From assembly GCA_027306525.1 (NCBI GenBank), contig DAHUZM010000122.1, positions 1 through 48,535 of the forward strand: a stretch of DNA of 48,535 nucleotides, written 5' to 3'. The notes under the pieces were generated by a model, which ran no database searches, was not told where the DNA came from, and was given only the letters and a program-made list of their open reading frames with translations. This document shows positions 43,286 through 48,535 of the stretch, piece by piece (within the stretch, counting starts at the first letter, position 1; every line of letters begins with the position of its first letter). The DNA comes from Acidimicrobiaceae bacterium (GTDB taxonomy: Bacteria; Actinomycetota; Acidimicrobiia; Acidimicrobiales; RAAP-2). The position numbers and the translations under genes were made by a program.

Positions 43286-43604
43286 CGGCGGCGGCCCGCC
43301 GCTGCAACGCCCGGGCGCGGCGCAGACGGCGACGCTCCCGCTCGCTCATCCCTCCCCAGATCCCGAACTTCTCTCCGTTGGCCAGCGCGTACTCGAGGCA
43401 GTCCTCGCGCACGACGCACCCGCGACAGACCTCCTTGGCCTCCCGAGTCGACGCCCCGCGCTCGGGGAAGAAGAGGTCCGGGTCGACGCCCATGCAGTTG
43501 GCCTGTGCCTGCCAACTGCGGTCCAAGCGTCCATAGAGCACTGCGGCCAAGTCCACCGGTCGGCCTCCCCTCACTGTAAGTGGCACCGATGTAACTACAA
43601 CCAT
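43266..43604 (-). CDS. WhiB-family Fe-S transcription factor (WhiB2/WhmD-like)
   Basis: 112 residues from ATG 43604, with AGGGGAAG upstream. Cys37, Cys60, Cys63 and Cys69 ligate the cluster (ANCMGVDPDLFFPE, CRGC, DCLEYALANGEKF), with GIWGG at 81-85 and a basic tail. The segments around FFPERGASTREAKEVC and EYALANGEKFGIWGG match WhiB2 of mycobacteria, needed for septation. Upstream is an AT-rich spacer with inverted repeats. It overlaps the end of the convergent formiminotransferase-like gene. Confidence 0.93.
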   Translation of the reverse strand: MVVVTSVPLTVRGGRPVDLAAVLYGRLDRSWQAQANCMGVDPDLFFPERGASTREAKEVCRGCVVREDCLEYALANGEKFGIWGGMSERERRRLRRARALQRRAAAAMTDAS

Positions 43605-44055
43605 GTCATCTTCCCCTATCCGACATAGGAACGCAAGGCCGTGAAATTCTCACACTTCGTGGCAGAAAACGCTAGGCAGGGACCAATTTCACCACGGAAA
43701 GTGAGATTTTGCTGGTGGCGGAACAGCCCTCTTCGCGCTCGGGCGCCGGGCCCACGCCGAGGTGACGTTCCGCCCGGAAGCTCCGCCGCGCCGACGTCGT
43801 GGCCTGGGACCGGAGCTTGGAGGTCCCTTTCGCCCGTGTGGACAGCGAGCTTCGGGCAGGTTTAGCGGCGCCCGTGGTGCCGATCTCGGTCGCCGCATCC
43901 TCGATCGCACCTGGATCTGCCTCCCCGTGGCTGGGCGGCAGCGCCAAAGCGCGCTCTGGCAGCGGTGCTCCTTCGAGCGCTTGTCTCAGCTCCTCGGGGC
44001 TTGTCGCTCTCGGTCAGGTCGCGGCCCGCGCCCTCTCGGTCGCCGAGCGGCCCGC
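43605..44055. other. Regulatory spacer upstream of WhiB; rest without a gene
   Basis: The first 110 bp (to about 43715) are AT-richer than the surroundings and contain long imperfect inverted repeats (43641-43662 against 43685-43710). The remaining 340 bp are GC-rich with open frames on both strands but no motifs; the VWA gene begins at 44056. Nothing else supported. Confidence 0.5.
43641..43710. repeat. Imperfect inverted repeat in the WhiB leader
   Basis: GTGAAATT (43641-43648) is inversely repeated as AATTTCAC (43685-43692), and AAATTCTCAC (43643-43652 region) as GTGAGATTTT (43701-43710) with one mismatch. CACTTCGTGG and CCACGGAAAGTG also pair imperfectly. The arms are about 40 bp apart, so they could form a cruciform or two operator half-sites. 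Located in the leader or promoter region of the WhiB2-like gene. Confidence 0.4.
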
Positions 44056-46062
44056 TCAGCCCGCCGGACGCAGATACCGGCGGTGTCGGAGAAAGTCGAC
44101 GAGGACGTAGCCGCCCAACGCGTCGGGCGTCGTGTAGAAGGTCCGCCCGCCGTTCACCCGGGCGATCTGCTCGACGAAGGGGTAGTGGGTGCGCTCGAGG
44201 TCCAGGGCGAAGGTGTTGATCGTGATGCCGGCGCGAGTGGTGCGGATCACCTCGGCCATCGTGCGCCGCAGCGTCTCTTGCACGGGCGGGTAGTTGAACC
44301 AGACTTCGCCGTCGTCATCGATGTGCGCGGTCGGCTCACCGTCGGTCACCACGATGATCTGCTTGGTCCCGTATTGGTGGGCGAGCATCCGCCGGGCGAG
44401 CGCGAGGGCGTGCTGGAGGTTGGTGCCATAGACGTAGTCCCACATCGCGGTCGGCAGGTCATCGGCCTTGATCTCCCTGGCGACCTCGGAGAACCCCACG
44501 ATCCCGAGGTAGTCACGAGGGAAGCGGGTCGAGATCAGGGTCTGGAGCGCCATGGCCATCTTCTTGGCCGGCACGAAGTTGTCCCGCATCGGCATCGACA
44601 TCGAGAGGTCGACCAGGAGGACCGTCGCCGAGCGGGTCAGGGCCTCGGTCTCCACCACCTCGAAGTCCTCCGCCTGGAGCCGCACGGGCACGCCGGAGCC
44701 CCCACGGCGCACCGCGTTGTGCACGGTCGCCGAGAGGTGCAAGTTGAGGGGGTCGCCGTACTCGTAGGGCTTCGTCGTCTCCTCGCGGTCGTGCCCGCTG
44801 CCCGAGGTGGCCGACTGATGGTCGCCGATGCGCTCGCGCTGCATCTGGGAGAACAGGTCGCTGAGCGCCCGCTGGCCAAGGCGTCGGACGCCTTTAGGCG
44901 TCAGCTCGGTGCGACCACCCTGCTGCTCGATCAGCCCGTTCTCCTGGAGGGTCTTGGTGAGCTTGGCCAGCCGCTCGAGCGACCGTGCGGCGTCGTCGCC
45001 CAGGTGCCGCCGGACCTCGTCGATGTCGACCTCGTCCAGGGCGTTCGGCGAGGCGGCGGAGGAAAAGAGGTCTTCCATCCGGTCGATCTCGCCCAGCTGG
45101 CTCGCGACGTCGGTGGCGTCGCCGAAACCCATCGGCTCTGACCCCCGGAAGCGATAGGACTGGCCCCACCCAGCACCGGGCATCGCCTCGCGCAGGTTGG
45201 AGGCGAGCCGCTCCATCTGCCAACGAAGATCCATGTCCTCGAGCAAGGAGTTGGCGAGGGACTGGAGCTGTTGGCGCTGCTCGGGCGAGAGCGAGCGCCA
45301 CATTGCCTCGGCGGCCGCCATCCGCTCGGCCAACTGCTCGAGCAGCTCGTCGAGGGTCTGCGGGTTGCCGGGGAACATGTCCCCGTACTGCTCCATGAAC
45401 TGCTCGAAGCTCGGGTTGAGCTCCTCGCCCCGGGCTCGCTGCTCGAGCATGGTGTTCAGCGCGTCCATGGCCGATCGCATGCGCGCCAACTGCTCGGGAT
45501 CGGCCGAGGAGAGCGCCTCGGACATCCCCTCGAAGTACATCTGTGCCACCTGCTCGCGCAGCTCCTCCATGAGCTCCTCGAAGCGTTCCCTGGCCTCGCT
45601 CGAGACGAACTCATGGTGTTGGAGGCCCTGGACCTTTCCGGCGAGGTCCTGGGGAAGCAGGTCGAGCGACATCCGCCGTTCCGTTGCGACGTCCGAGGTG
45701 ACCTGGGCCCGGCGGTCGTCGCCCGAGTCCTTGGCCTCCTGCTCGAGCTGGTCGATCGCGCCCCGTTCTTGTTGGACCACCTCGTCGAGCGCCTTTGAGA
45801 TGCGGTCCATCTCGGCGTTGGGGCTGCCCTCCTTGAGCAGCTCCTCGCGGCGGCGGCGCATCCGCTCGATCATCTCCCGCATGCCCATGATCCGTTCGCC
45901 GTCGCGGGTCCGCATGCCGCTGCGCATCAGGCGGCGCAACGAGTCGTTCAGATCGCCGCCGGCCAAGAGGTCGTCGGTGAGCTCGGCCAGGAGGTCGTCG
46001 GGGTCGAGATCCCCCCACTCCTGGGTGCCGTCCCAGTCGCTGTAGTCGTAGCGGGCGGTCAC
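44056..46062 (-). CDS. VWA-domain protein, MoxR partner
   Basis: 668 residues. The first 400 are charged, helical and rich in Glu/Gln/Arg, typical of the long regulatory part of MoxR-associated VWA proteins. The von Willebrand A domain (about 475-650) has a MIDAS start DLSMSM (about residue 483), then a Thr and Asp further on (VTDGEPTAH). Such proteins act with MoxR ATPases in metal or cofactor insertion or in assembly of complexes. It follows the MoxR gene by 7 bp and is probably translated from the same message. A start at 46062 lies at the 5' end of the region. Confidence 0.88.
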   Translation of the reverse strand: MTARYDYSDWDGTQEWGDLDPDDLLAELTDDLLAGGDLNDSLRRLMRSGMRTRDGERIMGMREMIERMRRRREELLKEGSPNAEMDRISKALDEVVQQERGAIDQLEQEAKDSGDDRRAQVTSDVATERRMSLDLLPQDLAGKVQGLQHHEFVSSEARERFEELMEELREQVAQMYFEGMSEALSSADPEQLARMRSAMDALNTMLEQRARGEELNPSFEQFMEQYGDMFPGNPQTLDELLEQLAERMAAAEAMWRSLSPEQRQQLQSLANSLLEDMDLRWQMERLASNLREAMPGAGWGQSYRFRGSEPMGFGDATDVASQLGEIDRMEDLFSSAASPNALDEVDIDEVRRHLGDDAARSLERLAKLTKTLQENGLIEQQGGRTELTPKGVRRLGQRALSDLFSQMQRERIGDHQSATSGSGHDREETTKPYEYGDPLNLHLSATVHNAVRRGGSGVPVRLQAEDFEVVETEALTRSATVLLVDLSMSMPMRDNFVPAKKMAMALQTLISTRFPRDYLGIVGFSEVAREIKADDLPTAMWDYVYGTNLQHALALARRMLAHQYGTKQIIVVTDGEPTAHIDDDGEVWFNYPPVQETLRRTMAEVIRTTRAGITINTFALDLERTHYPFVEQIARVNGGRTFYTTPDALGGYVLVDFLRHRRYLRPAG

Positions 46063-46069
46063 GACGGCC

Positions 46070-47512
46070 TTACCGGCGCCTGCGGTAGAGCGCCCGGGCG
46101 CCCGAGGCGTCCTTGTTCAGCCGCTTCGTCAGGTGCAGGCCCTCGAGCAAGAACTCGAGCGCCGCCGCCACGAGGGCGGGCGACTCTGCGGCCTCGGGGC
46201 CGGCCAACGCCCGGGTCGGCGGCTCAAGGGCCGGCATGTCGGCCAGCACCTTCAGGTAGTCCGCCGACGCCAGGTCGTCCCCCGTGTGCACGACGCTCCC
46301 CTCCCCGAAGGACCCGACCACGGCCGCCGGGTCCTCGAGGGTGACCCGGCGCCGGAACACCGAGAGCACGGCAGCCGCCGCGAGCTGGGCCACGACCTCG
46401 TCCTCCCTGCCCTCTTCGAGGGCCTCGACCTCGATCTTGCCCTGCGTGGAGGGCAAGAGGGCGGCAAGGTCGCTCACCCGCGGGACCACCACCGACTCAG
46501 CGGTCCGCAGGGCTCGGCGAAGCGCGTTCGCGACCAGGGTCTCGTAGTTCGCGATGGTGAGACGCACCGACACCCCGCTTCGCTGGTTGAGGTGCGGGCT
46601 ACGCCGCGCCAGCTGGCTGATCTCGGCAAGCACCTCTTGCATGTAGCTCGGGACGATGATCGGCAGGTCGCCCTCGGGCAGCGTCGCCTCGGCGCACATG
46701 ATGGCGACCTCGGTCCGCGCCTCTTCGGGGTAGTGGGTGCGCACCTGGGCGCCGAAGCGGTCCTTGAGCGGCGTGATGATCCGGCCTCGGTTCGTGTAAT
46801 CCTCCGGATTCGCCGTTGCCACCAGCATGACGTCGAGCGGGAGGCGCACCCGGTGCCCGCGGATCTGGACGTCACGTTCCTCGAGGACGTTCAGCAGGCC
46901 GACCTGGATCCGCTCGGCGAGGTCCGGGAGCTCATTGATCGCGAAGACCCCCCGGTTCACCCTCGGGACGAGGCCGTAGTGGAGCGTGAGCTCGTCGGAG
47001 AGATAGCGCCCCTCGGCCACCTTGATCGGGTCGACCTCGCCGATCAGGTCGGCGATCGAGGTGTCCGGGGTGGCGAGCTTCTCGCCGTAGCGATCCGATC
47101 GGTGCACCCATGAGAGCGGGGTCTCGTCGCCCTCGTCGGCGACCTTGAGGCGGCCGTAGCGCGAGGTCGGGTGGTACGGGTCGTCGTTGATCTCCGAGCC
47201 CGCGACGATGGGCATCCACTCGTCGAGCAGGTCGATGAGGGACCGGATGATCCTGGTTTTGGCCTGGCCGCGCTCGCCCAGCAAGATGATGTCGTGGCCC
47301 GCCAGGATGGCGTTCTCCAGCTGGGGGATGACGGTGTCCTCGAAGCCGAGCACCCCTTCGATCAGCGGTTCCCCGGCGGCAATGCGGCGCGCCGCGTTGC
47401 GGCGCAGCTCCTCGGACACCGGCACCGACTCCCAGCCCGAGGCTCGGAGCTCTCCGAGCGTGCGGGCCAGGTCGTGGGGCGGAGCGGGAGCGTGGGTCGG
47501 AAGGGGCGACAT
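46070..47512 (-). CDS. MoxR-family AAA+ ATPase
   Basis: 480 residues. Walker A GERGQAKT (79-86), Walker B-like FAINELPDL (190-198), sensor 1 ATANPED (232-238) and the Arg-finger region DRFGAQVRTHY (251-261) are visible, the pattern of the MoxR/magnesium chelatase clade. There are extra helices after residue 300. MoxR ATPases work with VWA proteins, here encoded 7 bp downstream, as remodelling chaperones. The leaderless promoter has TAGGCT six bases before ATG 47512. It is divergent from the Sdh anchor gene. Confidence 0.92.
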   Translation of the reverse strand: MSPLPTHAPAPPHDLARTLGELRASGWESVPVSEELRRNAARRIAAGEPLIEGVLGFEDTVIPQLENAILAGHDIILLGERGQAKTRIIRSLIDLLDEWMPIVAGSEINDDPYHPTSRYGRLKVADEGDETPLSWVHRSDRYGEKLATPDTSIADLIGEVDPIKVAEGRYLSDELTLHYGLVPRVNRGVFAINELPDLAERIQVGLLNVLEERDVQIRGHRVRLPLDVMLVATANPEDYTNRGRIITPLKDRFGAQVRTHYPEEARTEVAIMCAEATLPEGDLPIIVPSYMQEVLAEISQLARRSPHLNQRSGVSVRLTIANYETLVANALRRALRTAESVVVPRVSDLAALLPSTQGKIEVEALEEGREDEVVAQLAAAAVLSVFRRRVTLEDPAAVVGSFGEGSVVHTGDDLASADYLKVLADMPALEPPTRALAGPEAAESPALVAAALEFLLEGLHLTKRLNKDASGARALYRRRR

Positions 47513-47518
47513 GCGCGA

Positions 47519-47524
47519 AGCCTA
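47519..47524 (-). promoter_or_regulatory. -10 box TAGGCT of a leaderless promoter
   Basis: TAGGCT on the minus strand, six bases before the MoxR ATG at 47512. Third copy of the same hexamer and spacing in this window. Confidence 0.55.
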
Positions 47525-47697
47525 TGGGCAAAGGGCGGCACCCGGCCCATCGCTCGGCGCGGGGTTTTTGGGCCCGAGATTGCACCAGGTCGGGCGCGGG
47601 ATGGAAAGATGAGGCCGACCACCCACAGGGCCCTCGCGGGGCCGCGATCGGAGACGGGTGACGAGGGCGAGATGACTCAGGCGAGGAAGGAGTCGGC

Positions 47698-48522
47698 GTG
47701 AGCGTTGGAGGAGCGACGATCACGCCGGTGCGGCTCGGCGGTGCGAGGGGCGGTCCGGCCGCCCGCACCCTGCGCAAGGACCGGTGGTGGGTGCAGCCCA
47801 CGATCACCGTGGTGCTGCTCACGGCATTCGTCGTCTACTCGACGTGGGCCGTCTTCGTGAACAAGGACTACTACGTCGGCGCGGTCGCCCACCGCGACCT
47901 CATCTCCCCCTTCTTCTCGCCGTGCGTGACGGGGAGCTGTGTCGCCGGCGCGCACGGGACCTTCTTCGTCATCTACTGGTGGCACATCACCCCGGCGCTC
48001 TTGATCCTGCTCGGCCCGCTCAGCTTCCGGGTCACCTGCTACTACTACCGGCGCGCCTACTACCGGGGCTTCTGGCAATCGCCGCCGGCGTGCGCCGTGG
48101 CCGACGCCCACACCCGCTACACGGGGGAGACGCGGTTCCCGCTCATCCTCCAGAACCTGCACCGGTACTTCTTGTACGTCGCGTTGATGTTCAACACCAT
48201 CTTGACCATCGACGCGGTCATGGCCTTCCGACTCCCGGGCGACGGGGGAATCGGCATGAGCCTCGGCTCACTCGTGCTCTCGGCGAACGCGATCTTGCTC
48301 TGGGCGTACACGCTCTCATGTCACGCCGCCCGCCACCTCTGTGGTGGGCATGTGAACACCTTCTCCAAGCACCCGATCCGCTACCGGATCTGGAAGACCC
48401 TCACGCCGCTCAACGCCCGACACATGCAGCTGGCGTGGGCCAGCCTGATCTTCGTCGCCCTGACCGACCTCTACGTCCGGCTGGTCGCGGCGGGCGTGTT
48501 CACCGACCCCAAGATCTTCTAG
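47698..48522 (+). CDS. sdhC: Sdh1-type succinate dehydrogenase membrane anchor
   Basis: 274 residues with about five membrane helices. It matches the large single-subunit anchor of mycobacterial Sdh1 in length and segments: WVQPTITVVLLTAFVVYSTW, FFVIYWWHITPALLILLG, YYYRRAYYRGFWQSPPACA, RFPLILQNLHRYFLYVAL, and LSCHAARHLCGGHVNTFSKHP. The histidines (WWH, LHRYF, CHAARH) could ligate haem. The start GTG 47698 has AAGGAG six bases upstream. The next ATG begins at 48533, the last base triplet of the window, and should be the flavoprotein subunit by analogy with the mycobacterial order (inferred, not seen). Confidence 0.85.
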   Translation: MSVGGATITPVRLGGARGGPAARTLRKDRWWVQPTITVVLLTAFVVYSTWAVFVNKDYYVGAVAHRDLISPFFSPCVTGSCVAGAHGTFFVIYWWHITPALLILLGPLSFRVTCYYYRRAYYRGFWQSPPACAVADAHTRYTGETRFPLILQNLHRYFLYVALMFNTILTIDAVMAFRLPGDGGIGMSLGSLVLSANAILLWAYTLSCHAARHLCGGHVNTFSKHPIRYRIWKTLTPLNARHMQLAWASLIFVALTDLYVRLVAAGVFTDPKIF

Positions 48523-48532
48523 GGAGCCAGCG

Positions 48533-48535
48533 ATG
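48533..48535 (+). CDS. Start codon of the next gene (probably SdhA flavoprotein), truncated
   Basis: Only the ATG is in the window, eight bases after an AGGGAG sequence and ten bases after the Sdh anchor stop. The identity is inferred from the gene order of the family and cannot be confirmed here. Confidence 0.4.

Noticed and set aside
43762-45141. A 459-residue plus-strand frame over the VWA gene
   Set aside because: Mirror of the VWA gene; rich in Arg/Gly/His with no motif.
1-48535. tRNA, rRNA, CRISPR arrays, insertion sequences or prophage
   Set aside because: None recognised by eye: no cloverleaf, no spaced repeats, no transposase or integrase motifs. A tRNA and CRISPR search would settle it.

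Overview
The window is high-GC bacterial chromosome. Its gene content points to an actinobacterium, most likely of the class Acidimicrobiia (inference). It has two WhiB regulators, a UPF0182 membrane protein, a DUF2342-type zincin, a deazaflavin (F420)-dependent nitroreductase family protein, the membrane anchor of a mycobacterial Sdh1-type succinate dehydrogenase, and many starts that look leaderless (TANNNT hexamer 6-8 nt before ATG/GTG). No rRNA, tRNA, CRISPR array, insertion sequence or prophage was recognised.

Layout. 1-11 kb is accessory: a YHYH lipoprotein, an ArsR regulator overlapping an SRPBCC gene, an enoyl-CoA hydratase, a YeiH-type exporter followed by a LysR regulator, a NicO-like membrane protein, a hemerythrin-like protein and an SDR operon, separated by long stretches without a convincing gene (5488-6382, 8542-9684, 11009-11666). 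11.7-21.3 kb is one minus-strand run of six tightly spaced or overlapping genes: a pyruvate-oxidase-like ThDP enzyme, a FAD/Fe-S D-lactate/glycolate-type dehydrogenase, a mandelate-racemase-type enolase, an SDR, a GH15 glycosidase and an acetate-transporter-like protein. Upstream lie a frameshifted TetR gene, a dimeric-barrel gene and a divergent gene around a possible operator.

23.5-27.1 kb carries a sulfur-handling operon: sulfide:quinone reductase, a DsrC/TusE-like protein with only the terminal cysteine, a DsrE2-like protein, an OsmC-like protein and a zinc alcohol dehydrogenase. An MFS transporter and a small F420-type operon follow.

30.2-48.5 kb looks like core chromosome for envelope and division: UPF0182, a DivIVA-like coiled-coil protein ending in a Cys/His module like phage MuF head proteins, a YlbL-type PDZ-Lon protease, a HEAT-repeat protein, an MreB homologue, a catalytically degenerate HtrA with a PDZ domain, a zincin, an HtrA with an intact triad but no PDZ, two WhiB proteins flanking a formiminotransferase-like protein, a VWA/MoxR pair, and the Sdh membrane anchor running to the window end.

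The leads most worth checking are the sulfur operon with its one-cysteine DsrC, the DivIVA-MuF-like fusion, the six-gene carbon operon, the two complementary HtrA proteins, and the zincin with a broken HExxH motif. No completely new defence or mobile system was seen.
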